Origin: Fibrobacter sp.
Lineage (GTDB): Bacteria > Fibrobacterota > Chitinivibrionia > Chitinivibrionales > Chitinispirillaceae
Reading direction: 5' to 3'
NCBI GenBank assembly: GCA_012515615.1
Contig: JAAYYB010000333.1
Location: 1 to 62,775, forward strand
DNA: 62,775 bases
Positions 8,665 to 16,359 of the stretch are shown in pieces. Each line of letters opens with the position of its first letter. The first letter of the stretch is position 1. Made by a program: the position numbers and the translations under genes. The notes beneath the pieces were generated by a model, which made no database searches, was not told where the DNA came from, and saw only the letters and a list, made by a program, of their open reading frames with translations.

Positions 8665-9807
8665 ATGGAAAAGCTGAAGGTAGTTCATGTCTACAAATCT
8701 TTCAATGTTTATAACGGGCTTATCGAGATACTTACAATTCTGGCACAGAATCTCGACCATGAGCGTTATGAACTGGGGGCTGTTGTTTACGAATACCAGG
8801 AAAACTCTTTCGGTAAGAGGTTTCAGGAACTTGGTGGAAAAATATTCGATTTAAAAATCCCACAGAAGTTTTACAATGAGCCTAAGGCACTATTTTCACT
8901 CTACGATTTTTTCAGGAAGTATCGTCCCCATATCGTGCAGACCCATGTGCTTAAGGCAAATCTCTATGGAACGATGGCGGCGCGCATGGCCGGGGTTCCC
9001 GTTGTTATGGCAACAGAGATGACTCTTAAAAACATTGCCCATTCACAAATCACCCGTTTCCGGGACAGTCTCATGCAGCCTGTAGCCGGATATTTCATTG
9101 ACCGGTGCGATAAATTCATGGTGACATCAGAGTTTATTAAACAGCAATGGCGGAATTCAGGGAATGAAGGTCTTTTCGAGGTGATTTATCCTCCGTTTAA
9201 TATCGAGAAATATGATGAGGCGGTCAGGGTTCCACGTAAAATTACCTCTTCGCTGGGTAAGAGAGTCGGATTCGTGGGAAGGCTTTCCGAGGAAAAGGGG
9301 ATAGATGTTCTTCTCAGGGCTATGAAGGAGGTTCTTAAGGAGGTGCCCGATGCAGATCTTACTATTGTAGGGACCGGGCCCCAGGAGCAGGAGCTGAGGG
9401 GATTAAGTAAGATGCTTGGGCTTTCTGATAAGGTGATTTTTACCGGATACAGGTCCAATTCCTTTGAGGCTTTAAGAGAGATGGATCTTTTTGTGCTTCC
9501 CTCCAGAACTGAGGGCTGTCCTATTGTGATACTTGAGGCAATGGCGATGGGGTTGCCGGTTGTGGCGACAGATGTTGGGGGGAATCCGGAGCTTCTTATT
9601 GATGGAAAGACAGGAATTCTGGTTCCTTCAGGGGATCATGCGAGAATGGCTGAGGCGATAATAAAGCTTATAACAGGGAGTGAGGAATTAAGACAAATGG
9701 GGCAGAACGGAAGGAAGAGGGCTTTTTCCCAGTTTCATCCCTCATCTTTCACCAGCAAACTGCAGCTTCTTTACCGTCAGCTGTACGATGAAAAAAAGGA
9801 AAAATAG
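8665..9807 (+). CDS. GT4-family glycosyltransferase
   Basis: 380 residues with the two-domain GT-B fold. The N-terminal acceptor domain includes RPHIVQTHVLKANLYG, and the C-terminal nucleotide-sugar domain has GFVGRLSEEKGIDVLLRA near residue 207 and SRTEGCPIVILEAMAMGLP with VATDVGG. The EGCPIVILE run supplies the EX7E motif of retaining GT4 enzymes. It most likely transfers a sugar from a nucleotide donor to a lipid-linked or surface glycan on the cytoplasmic face. It starts 26 bases after hemB and is followed after 15 bases by the FAD-dependent gene, making it the probable first gene of the glycan/UbiD operon. Donor and acceptor are not predictable here. Confidence 0.85.
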   Translation: MEKLKVVHVYKSFNVYNGLIEILTILAQNLDHERYELGAVVYEYQENSFGKRFQELGGKIFDLKIPQKFYNEPKALFSLYDFFRKYRPHIVQTHVLKANLYGTMAARMAGVPVVMATEMTLKNIAHSQITRFRDSLMQPVAGYFIDRCDKFMVTSEFIKQQWRNSGNEGLFEVIYPPFNIEKYDEAVRVPRKITSSLGKRVGFVGRLSEEKGIDVLLRAMKEVLKEVPDADLTIVGTGPQEQELRGLSKMLGLSDKVIFTGYRSNSFEALREMDLFVLPSRTEGCPIVILEAMAMGLPVVATDVGGNPELLIDGKTGILVPSGDHARMAEAIIKLITGSEELRQMGQNGRKRAFSQFHPSSFTSKLQLLYRQLYDEKKEK

Positions 9808-9822
9808 AAGAGAGGGGTATCG

Positions 9823-11127
9823 GTGGTGTCTGGAAAAAAGGTGATAATTATCGGAAGTGGTCTTGCGGGGCTGGGTGCAGCCTGGCGTCTTGAGAAGGCT
9901 GGTATTCGGCCGCAGATATTTGAGATGGAGTCCAGGCCTGGTGGGCTTTGCAGAACAGAAAAGGCTGGTGAATTCCTTTTCGATTACACAGGGCACCTTC
10001 TTCACTTCCGCAACGATGTTTTCAGGGAAATCGTGTTTTCTCTCATTGGTGACAGGCTCAAAGAAAGAAACAGAAGTGCCTGGATTTATTCAAAAAACGT
10101 TTACACAAGGTATCCCTTTCAGGCGAATCTTTTCGGGCTTCCTCTTGATGTTACCGTTGACTGTATTTACGAATACAGCAGGCAGTTTTTCAGTCCTCAA
10201 AAAAATGAAATATCGAGTTACGAAGACTGGATATATCATCACTTCGGAAAAGGTATAGCAGAACATTTCATGCTGCCTTACAATTCCAAACTTTACAAAA
10301 AGCATCCACGGGAGATGACCCCCGAATGCACCGGCAGGTTTGTCCCCCAGTCTGATCTGAAGCTTCTTCTAAAGGGTGCTTTAAGTGATAACTCAGGAGA
10401 CCTGGGATATAATTCAACCTTTTTTTATCCCGACAAAGGAGGGATTGAGTCGCTTGTTACCGCCTTATGCAGGGGCAAAGAGATAAGTCTTGGCGAGAAG
10501 GTAACAAGAATCGATGTTCAGAGTAAAAAGGCCTATACATCACTTGGTCAGGAGGTCTCTTTTGATGGCATTATTTCCACACAGCCTGTAACTGAACTGG
10601 CCCTCTCTGTAGAGGGGCAGGAGAGCAGCTTGGGTGCAAATGTATCTGAACTGAAGCATGTTTCGGTATTAAATGTAAATATAGGAATTAAAGGAAACCT
10701 TGGAGTAAGGCACTGGGTTTATGTACCTGAGGAGGAGTACTCATTTCACCGTATAGGCTTTACTCATAATTTTTCCGATTACATGGCACCGCAAGGATGC
10801 AGTTCTGTTTATCTGGAGATCTCATACGACCCGTGTAAAGGGATTGACAGAGAAGAAGCAGTTCGGAAGTGTATCGCTGAAATGATGTTTATGGGGCTCA
10901 TTAAAGACAAAAAGCAGATTGAGGCGGTAAATGTTATTGATATTCCCTTTGCTTACGTGATATTTGACAACAGAAGAGAGGCGGCACTCAAGAATATCAG
11001 GCAATATCTGGAAGGGAAAGAGATCTATTCTGCAGGCCGTTTTGGTTCCTGGGAGTATTTGTCTATGGAGGATGCATTCATGGATGGGTGGAATGCTGCA
11101 GAGCGGTTTATAAAGAAAACTGATTAA
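9823..11127 (+). CDS. FAD-dependent oxidoreductase / UDP-galactopyranose-mutase-like protein
   Basis: 434 residues starting at GTG (9823 or the next GTG at 9826), after an AGAGAGGGG purine run. The N-terminus has the dinucleotide-binding motif IIIGSGLAGLGAAWRLEKAG followed by the ESRPGGL FAD motif, then GHLLHF. The C-terminus has YSAGRFGSWEYLSMEDAFMDGWNAAE, which resembles the FAD-contacting end of UDP-galactopyranose mutases and the amine-oxidase / protoporphyrinogen-oxidase group. Next to a glycosyltransferase, a sugar-ring or polysaccharide precursor role is the simplest reading. A protoporphyrinogen-oxidase-like role cannot be excluded given the hem genes just upstream, though the C-terminal pattern and the neighbours favour glycan metabolism. 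Confidence 0.75.
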   Translation: MVSGKKVIIIGSGLAGLGAAWRLEKAGIRPQIFEMESRPGGLCRTEKAGEFLFDYTGHLLHFRNDVFREIVFSLIGDRLKERNRSAWIYSKNVYTRYPFQANLFGLPLDVTVDCIYEYSRQFFSPQKNEISSYEDWIYHHFGKGIAEHFMLPYNSKLYKKHPREMTPECTGRFVPQSDLKLLLKGALSDNSGDLGYNSTFFYPDKGGIESLVTALCRGKEISLGEKVTRIDVQSKKAYTSLGQEVSFDGIISTQPVTELALSVEGQESSLGANVSELKHVSVLNVNIGIKGNLGVRHWVYVPEEEYSFHRIGFTHNFSDYMAPQGCSSVYLEISYDPCKGIDREEAVRKCIAEMMFMGLIKDKKQIEAVNVIDIPFAYVIFDNRREAALKNIRQYLEGKEIYSAGRFGSWEYLSMEDAFMDGWNAAERFIKKTD

Positions 11128-11138
11128 CAGGGGAACGG

Positions 11139-12206
11139 ATGGAGCTTCGAAGCTATGTTGCGTCTCTTGATGGGCACGGACTGCTTAAGCGGGTGAGCAG
11201 GAGTGTTGACTGGAAATATGAAATTGGTGAGGTCTCAAGGGGTGAGAAGGATAAGGCTTTTCTGTTTGAAAATATTCTGGATTATCCCGGGTATCGGCTG
11301 TTCACTGGCGGATTATCCTCAATAAAGCTGATGGCACTTTCTCTTGGATTTGATCTTGATATTTCCAGGAGAGCATTTATTTCAAAGTTAAGGGCACGGA
11401 TCAGAGATTCTATAGAACCTGAGTATTCTTTAAGAGAGGATGAAAGGGAGGTATGGAGAGATGGCAGGGTTAATCTTTATGATCTTCCCGTACCCTGGTG
11501 GAGCAGAACAGATGGCGGCAGGTATATAGGTACATGGCATATAAATGTGAGTAAGAGTCCTCTTTACGGCAAAAGAAACATTGGCGTTTATCGTATGCAG
11601 GTTATCGGGCGCAATCAGACTACCGTGAGTGTTTCTCCCAGAAGTCATCTTGCTTTACATGTTGCTGAAGCTGAGGGAATGGGCAGGGATCTTGAGCTTG
11701 CGGTTGCCATTGGCGTAGCAGAGCCTGTAGTTATGGCAGCTGCAGCCGGTGTACGATATGGAACAGATGAGTACGGGCTTGCGGGTGCAATTGCGGGTAA
11801 GCCGGTTGTTCTGTTAAGGTGCCAAACAGTTGATCTTGAGGTACCGGAGGGTTCTGAATTTATCCTTGAGGGGCACATAAAAAAAACTATAAGGGTGCAG
11901 GACGGGCCATATCTTGATTATTCAGGAATTCCAAGCGTTAACAGAAACGCGTTTCTGTTTGAAGTAAAAACTGTGAGTATCCGTAAAAATCCTCTATTCA
12001 GGGGAATGTCTGTAGGAAATCCCGGTGCAGAGGACCATCAGCTGTTTTCTGTGCTTTCGAGCCTTGGACTTACAGATTTTCACGGGTCTTCATTAAGGCA
12101 GTTGATTCAGAAATTCTGTTTAAGAAACAGGTTATTTAAAGTATTCCAACTCTCCGGAAGGGTCGGATTATTAAAGGAAATTTTTAAACCGGGAGGGAGT
12201 AGATGA
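11139..12206 (+). CDS. UbiD-family prFMN decarboxylase, short form lacking the C-terminal domain
   Basis: 355 residues against roughly 480-500 for E. coli UbiD. The match covers the N-terminal and prFMN-binding domains: LRSYVASLDGHGLLKRV, NIGVYRMQVIGRN with the conserved Arg near residue 153, GTDEYGLAGAIAGKPV, and DLEVPEGSEFILEGHI, which carries the catalytic-type Glu residues, then QDGPYLDYSG. It ends about where the C-terminal dimerization domain should begin, replaced by a basic tail (RVGLLKEIFKPGGSR). The last four bases overlap the next gene's start, so the short form is embedded in an intact operon rather than cut by an obvious recent break. It would decarboxylate or carboxylate an unsaturated or aromatic acid using the cofactor made by UbiX (13177). 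Confidence 0.85.
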   Translation: MELRSYVASLDGHGLLKRVSRSVDWKYEIGEVSRGEKDKAFLFENILDYPGYRLFTGGLSSIKLMALSLGFDLDISRRAFISKLRARIRDSIEPEYSLREDEREVWRDGRVNLYDLPVPWWSRTDGGRYIGTWHINVSKSPLYGKRNIGVYRMQVIGRNQTTVSVSPRSHLALHVAEAEGMGRDLELAVAIGVAEPVVMAAAAGVRYGTDEYGLAGAIAGKPVVLLRCQTVDLEVPEGSEFILEGHIKKTIRVQDGPYLDYSGIPSVNRNAFLFEVKTVSIRKNPLFRGMSVGNPGAEDHQLFSVLSSLGLTDFHGSSLRQLIQKFCLRNRLFKVFQLSGRVGLLKEIFKPGGSR

Positions 12207-13177
12207 AGAAGGGAAAGCGCAGGTTTTCTTTCATTTTTCTGGTTGCCATGGCATTTCCGGTTTTTCTGGTAGGCGGACTCGCGCTCAAGCATCCGGTCTT
12301 ATTTGAGAGAGAAAATGTGTGGGCTGTTGGCGTTTACGAAGGGAAGTCACCTCTTGAAGTGATGGAATCAAGATCGATAAATAACCCCCTGATTACTGCT
12401 TCTGATGTAACCGATATAAAGGCATCATTTGTTGCAGATCCTTTTCTGTTTCGCAAGGATTCAGTCTGGTATATGTTTTTTGAGGTTTTGAATTCCCTGG
12501 ATGGAAAGGGTGATATAGGGATGGCGGTAAGCGCTGATGGTCGTAACTGGAAATACAGTCAGATAGTGCTTGATGAAGAGTTTCATCTCTCTTATCCCTA
12601 TGTGTTTGAGCATAACGGGCAGATTTACATGATTCCTGAGAGTGCATCAGCCAAACATCTGCGGCTTTATCGTGCTGTAGATTTTCCATATCGTTGGGAA
12701 TTTGCCTGGAAGCTTCTTGACGGGGAGTTCGGGGATCATGCGATATTCAGGTACGATGAGATGTGGTGGCTCTTTGCCGGTTCCGATCCTTATAAAAACA
12801 CCACCTTACGGCTTTACTATGCAGAGGACCTCCGGGATATCTGGAAAGAGCATCCGGAAAGCCCGGTAGTAAAGGACGATGCCGATATTGCCAGGCCGGC
12901 AGGAAGGGTGATTATGGATGGAGGGAAGATTTACCGTCTGGCTCAGGATTGTGATCCTTCATACGGGCGTTCTGTGAATGCTTTCGAGATTACAGAGTTA
13001 TCAAAAACCAGATTTGCTGAGAGCCCGTGGGAATCTAATCCGGTTCTGGACCGTGGGCGTTCCGGGTGGACCGCTCACGGGATGCATCATCTTGACGCAC
13101 ACAGGGCGGAGAATGGAAAATGGATTGCCAGCATTGACGGGTATGTGAGGCGGTTTATAATAAAGATTAATTATTGA
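12203..13177 (+). CDS. Membrane-anchored or exported beta-propeller protein (GINT1 N-terminal-like)
   Basis: 324 residues beginning with a basic stretch and a hydrophobic segment (about 10-28), so it is membrane-anchored or exported. The body is a glycosidase-like propeller with repeated blades such as FVADPFLFRKDSVWYMFFE, GDIGMAVSADGRNWKYSQ, LSYPYVFEHNGQIYMIPE and IARPAGRVIMDGGKIYRLAQD. The DPFLF and SYPYVF patterns match proteins annotated as glucosamine inositolphosphorylceramide transferase 1, N-terminal. The gene overlaps ubiD by four bases (ATGA) and touches ubiX. A paralogue's tail lies at 1-170. A role in glycan recognition or processing fits the neighbours. No catalytic residues are assigned. 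Confidence 0.75.
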   Translation: MKKGKRRFSFIFLVAMAFPVFLVGGLALKHPVLFERENVWAVGVYEGKSPLEVMESRSINNPLITASDVTDIKASFVADPFLFRKDSVWYMFFEVLNSLDGKGDIGMAVSADGRNWKYSQIVLDEEFHLSYPYVFEHNGQIYMIPESASAKHLRLYRAVDFPYRWEFAWKLLDGEFGDHAIFRYDEMWWLFAGSDPYKNTTLRLYYAEDLRDIWKEHPESPVVKDDADIARPAGRVIMDGGKIYRLAQDCDPSYGRSVNAFEITELSKTRFAESPWESNPVLDRGRSGWTAHGMHHLDAHRAENGKWIASIDGYVRRFIIKINY

Positions 13178-13773
13178 TGAAGAAGATAATCGTAGCTGTT
13201 TCAGGTGCATCAGGTGTAATTTACGGAATAAGACTCCTCGAGCTTATTTCTGGTAAAGCAGAAGTGCATCTGATCATCACCGATGCTGCAAAAAAGGTTA
13301 TCTCTATTGAGACCGGATTCAGCATCAAAAATATTGAGCGGTTTGCAGGCTTTGTTTATGACAATAAAGAATTATCTGCCCCTCCTGCCAGCGGGTCTTT
13401 CAAGTTTGACAGTATGGTGGTAATTCCCTGCTCAATAAAGAGCCTTTCAGCAATAGTAAACTCTTATGGAGATACACTTCTTGTGCGTGCGGCCGATGTT
13501 GCATTGAAGGAGAAGAGGGGACTTGTCCTGTGTGTTCGTGAGATGCCGTTTCATCAGGGGCACCTTGAGCTCATGAGTAAGGCGGCATCGAGGGGTGCGA
13601 CTATCTGTCCGCCTGTTCCAGGCTTTTATAACAAGCCGGTATCTATTCAGGACATGATAGACTTTGTGGTTGGTAAGGTAATGAATCTGATAGGGATAGA
13701 GCAGAAGGTTCTGAGCCAGTGGAATGTTAAGATGTGCAGATCGTGTTTAAGTGAAGGTATTGAAGTTTTATAA
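13177..13773 (+). CDS. ubiX: Flavin prenyltransferase UbiX
   Basis: Attaches a dimethylallyl group to FMN to make prenylated FMN for UbiD enzymes. 198 residues from ATG 13177, which overlaps the upstream TGA by one base; a TTG at 13174 is also in frame. The N-terminal VAVSGASGVIYGIRLLE is the flavin phosphate-binding motif. MVVIPCSIKSLSAI, LCVREMPFHQGHLELM and ATICPPVPGFYNKP are the other UbiX signatures. It belongs to the same operon as the short UbiD at 11139, which should be its client, with the beta-propeller gene placed between the two. Length is normal for the family. Confidence 0.95.
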   Translation: MKKIIVAVSGASGVIYGIRLLELISGKAEVHLIITDAAKKVISIETGFSIKNIERFAGFVYDNKELSAPPASGSFKFDSMVVIPCSIKSLSAIVNSYGDTLLVRAADVALKEKRGLVLCVREMPFHQGHLELMSKAASRGATICPPVPGFYNKPVSIQDMIDFVVGKVMNLIGIEQKVLSQWNVKMCRSCLSEGIEVL

Positions 13774-14248
13774 AAGATATGTGACTCTTCCTGTGTCATC
13801 TCAATAAATAAACCTGACTTATGGACCCGGATCAGGGCGAATTGCATTTATCCCTTTGTGCATAAAGGGCTTTCACAAATCTGATGTACCACCAGTGTTG
13901 TGCACCTGCGATTTGTTCAAACCTTTCTGCTACAAGGTCTAAACGCACTTCGTACCTTCCCGGATGCATAAGCCAGGTATAAGAATTCCCACCGTTTATC
14001 GATTCTTGAAACCAGACCGGTGCATGATTTTGATCTTCATGTAAATTTTATTCCGGTAAAGCGATATCAATGCCTTTTAGCCTCAAAACACAAAAATAAT
14101 GTCCTTTCAGGTATGATTTAAAACACTTGAAGTATCTCATTTCAAATCAGGATTAAAACCTGGATTGTAAGCCGTTTGGCCGAATTTTTGCACTTTAATT
14201 TCATGCGGGCCAGAAAGTTAGATTAACAGATCCGGGAGTAACTCTCCT
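13774..14248. other. 475-base gene-free stretch after ubiX, holding repeat copy 1
   Basis: The first part contains the palindromic ~160-bp repeat at 13811-13979. The rest (13980-14248) is AT-rich with no convincing reading frame. A GGGAG purine run before 14249 may serve the acyltransferase gene. No terminator with a T-run was found. Confidence 0.7.
13811..13979. repeat. Palindromic MITE-like repeat, copy 1 of 3
   Basis: Starts with ACCTGACTTATGGACCCGG and ends with CCGGATGCATAAGCCAGGT, which are imperfect terminal inverted repeats of about 19 bases. The centre carries a smaller hairpin around ACCACCAGTGTTGTG. Close copies lie at 50001-50156 and 53426-53592, sharing GGATCAGGGCGA, GTGCATAAAG, GATGTACCACCAGT and CCGGATGCATAAG. 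It codes for nothing evident. Non-autonomous transposable element or structured RNA repeat are both possible. Confidence 0.8.
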
Positions 14249-14767
14249 ATGTATAAGAGATTAGTTCAGAGCATTTTAAGGAGAATGGCCTATTCGCTTC
14301 CAGGCGGCTACAGTATTCGTCCTTTCCTTCACAGGCTTAGAGGTGTAAAGCTTGGCAAAAATGTCTGGATAAGTCAGTATGTCTATATAGATGAAATTCA
14401 CCCTGAAGCTATATCTATAGGTGACAACACGACTATCGGTTTAGGGGTTACTATAGTTGCTCATTTTTACTGGGGGCCTAGGAGAGATAATTACCGGGCG
14501 AAGGTTAATATCGGGAACAATGTTTTTATCGGTCCCCACTGTGTGATTCTTCCTGAGGTAACAATCGGGGATGGGGCGGTGATACAGGCAGGGACAGTTG
14601 TATCGCGTGATGTGCCGGCTGGAACATTATGGGGAGCTCCCAAGGCAAAACCGCTGGCGAGGGTTACAGTTCCGCTCACTTGCATGAATTCCGCAGATGC
14701 GTTTGTAAATGGGCTGCGTCCTCTTAATGATTCTCCGCAGAACACTCCTGCACCCGAGGGGGGCTGA
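14249..14767 (+). CDS. Left-handed beta-helix (hexapeptide) acyltransferase
   Basis: 172 residues. Hexapeptide repeats run through residues ~35-135: KLGKNVWISQYVYID, ISIGDNTTIGLGVTI, VNIGNNVFIGPHCVI, VTIGDGAVIQAGTVV. The final segment DVPAGTLWGAPKAKPLA is typical of sugar or polysaccharide O-acetyltransferases such as the WcaF/maltose acetyltransferase group. The catalytic His probably corresponds to the one in IVAHFY or IGPHCV. It would use acetyl-CoA or another acyl-CoA to modify a sugar. The gene stands alone between a repeat and convergent genes, and its C-terminal tail (residues 145-172) is poorly structured. Acceptor unknown. Confidence 0.85.
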   Translation: MYKRLVQSILRRMAYSLPGGYSIRPFLHRLRGVKLGKNVWISQYVYIDEIHPEAISIGDNTTIGLGVTIVAHFYWGPRRDNYRAKVNIGNNVFIGPHCVILPEVTIGDGAVIQAGTVVSRDVPAGTLWGAPKAKPLARVTVPLTCMNSADAFVNGLRPLNDSPQNTPAPEGG

Positions 14768-14850
14768 GCACTTTCGTGCGCCTGGCGCAGCGAATTCTCG
14801 CTTGGCCTCGCTTTAAAAATTTATATTTAGAGGTCCCCTGAAGTTAGTTT

Positions 14851-14882
14851 CTGTGTGCCACGGTTGCTCTCGACTTTGTCCT
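14851..14882 (-). repeat. REP-like palindrome, degenerate copy in inverted orientation
   Basis: The reverse complement reads as a diverged version of the element at 16081 and 62541, sharing GTCGAGAGC, ACCGTGG and CACACAG. The stem is disrupted by several changes. It lies between the convergent acyltransferase and VanZ-like genes. Confidence 0.55.
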
Positions 14883-14898
14883 CTGGTTGAAATCATCA

Positions 14899-16011
14899 TT
14901 AAGCAAGCTTGGATCTAAAAGGAAAAATCATTTTGGCAAACCAAATTGCAATCACCCCCCCGATCAGCCCTCCTGATCCGTTCAATATCAGGTCTGAGAG
15001 CTGTGAAGTGCGGCTGGGAAGAGTCACCTGAAGCAGCTCGATAGTCAGGCTCACTGAAGCCAGCACAACGAGTGTGATTATCAGAGCTTTTCTTGTTTTA
15101 ACCTTGCACAGAACAAGAATCAGCCCAAGTAAAAAACCGGAAGGTACAAATCCTATAAGGTTCAGGATCACATCAAATAGATAGTGTTTATCGGGTTTAA
15201 AGTCGATCCAGAAAGGTGTGAGTACCTTCTTGAAAGGTGGAGAAAACCGCACAGGCACGATCAGTTTTGTATCTTTATACCTGCCGCTGCTTACATAATA
15301 CTCAGGCTGTTTCTTTGTGGTGAAATCAAATCTGAGGAGATCATTTCGGGAATCCGAAACTGTATTCGGGGTGTAAAGACCTTGTCTAATTGATAAGTGC
15401 ATAAAGTCACCGTTCCATGGCTGGTCCCCTGTAATGCTATTGCCCAGAACAACTGTTCCCCCCAGCCTGGAATGCTTGCTCATAAGAGTTTTTTTATAGC
15501 TCCTGACAGCTTTCCCATCGATAAATATTGTTGTCCCATGTGGGCCGGAGCTAAGAGTAATTTGAACCGGTTTCTTCGATAAAAATGCTTTACCGTAACC
15601 GACCTCGTTGTATTCACCCAGGTAATTGTCAAAAACCCGGAACACAATACCTGATTTCCATTGTCCTATGATCAGGTACTCCTCTTTCATCCGACCGATT
15701 GAGAGTATGCGGGGAAGCGAGCCGGGGTATCTTGTGAAGGGCTTGATTTTCAGATCTATTGTAAACCCTGGTTCTGAACCGATCTCTTCTGGAATTTCGG
15801 AGATGAAGGCAATTGATGACCTTCGGAATGATAGAGAGTTTTCTTTCTGATTCCAGGTCACCTTATTTGGAGGGAAGAAATTAAACGGCCACAGGCCGGC
15901 AAAAAATATTCCTGCCAGGGAAATGGCAAAGAGTACAGTTGTTGCTGCAATTGTAGCCTTGCCGGATTTTTTTTCGAACTCGTCAGTTGTCATGTTTTTA
16001 TTTTCGACCAT
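14899..16011 (-). CDS. LamG-like / VanZ-like membrane protein
   Basis: 370 residues. An N-terminal transmembrane segment (about 20-42) is followed by an extracytoplasmic ~190-residue beta-rich region resembling a concanavalin/LamG jelly-roll (FTIDLKIKPF, TIFIDGKAVRSYKK, LGGTVVLGNS). The C-terminal ~95 residues form the multi-span VanZ-like domain: LNLIGFVPSGFLLGLIL, then SLTIELLQVTLPSRTSQLSDL and ILNGSGGLIGG. This architecture is widespread near exopolysaccharide genes, and its biochemical role is not established. The start at 16011 is the longest option; an internal ATG six codons later is equally possible. Transcribed toward the acyltransferase gene. Confidence 0.82.
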   Translation of the reverse strand: MVENKNMTTDEFEKKSGKATIAATTVLFAISLAGIFFAGLWPFNFFPPNKVTWNQKENSLSFRRSSIAFISEIPEEIGSEPGFTIDLKIKPFTRYPGSLPRILSIGRMKEEYLIIGQWKSGIVFRVFDNYLGEYNEVGYGKAFLSKKPVQITLSSGPHGTTIFIDGKAVRSYKKTLMSKHSRLGGTVVLGNSITGDQPWNGDFMHLSIRQGLYTPNTVSDSRNDLLRFDFTTKKQPEYYVSSGRYKDTKLIVPVRFSPPFKKVLTPFWIDFKPDKHYLFDVILNLIGFVPSGFLLGLILVLCKVKTRKALIITLVVLASVSLTIELLQVTLPSRTSQLSDLILNGSGGLIGGVIAIWFAKMIFPFRSKLA

Positions 16012-16359
16012 AGAGTGCTTTTACGCCAGGAGTGTGATCAGTCCTATGACACCAAAAGCCTGTTTCAGTGAAGGAACACAAGACACGGTCGAGGGCGACC
16101 GTGCCACACAGAGTGACCTTGACTACCATTCGCCACAAACTGGTCACTTGTCTTGCCCAACACAGATTGCTTTTGCCTTTCATCTTCATAAACCGACCAC
16201 TCGCCGCAAGAGAACATGGATAATGGAGAAATTTCAGTCAGTTCATCCATTCTAATCGTATTTATCTATTCATTCAAAGCAAGACCATAAGATAAATTCA
16301 TGGTATAAAGCTTTCGATTATTTCAGTCTTTTACAATCTCTGATTTATTTTCAATATCT
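16012..16359. other. Divergent intergenic region between the VanZ-like gene and rarA
   Basis: 348 bases without a supported gene. It contains the REP-like palindrome at 16081-16111 and must carry the divergent promoters, but I could not single out convincing -35/-10 boxes. A GTGACC / GGTCAC pair (16113-16147) forms a weak inverted repeat. Confidence 0.6.
16081..16111 (+). repeat. REP-like palindrome, copy A
   Basis: Contains a perfect 8-base stem, CACGGTCG (16084-16091), loop AGGG, CGACCGTG (16096-16103), within a 31-base unit ending CCACACAG. The unit recurs with a single base change at 62541-62570 and in diverged, inverted form at 14851-14882. All copies are intergenic, as expected for REP elements. 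Confidence 0.75.

Noticed and set aside
14768..14898. Possible attenuator or small gene between convergent acyltransferase and VanZ-like genes
   Set aside because: Only a degraded REP-like sequence and short A/T runs are present, with no reading frame or terminator of quality.
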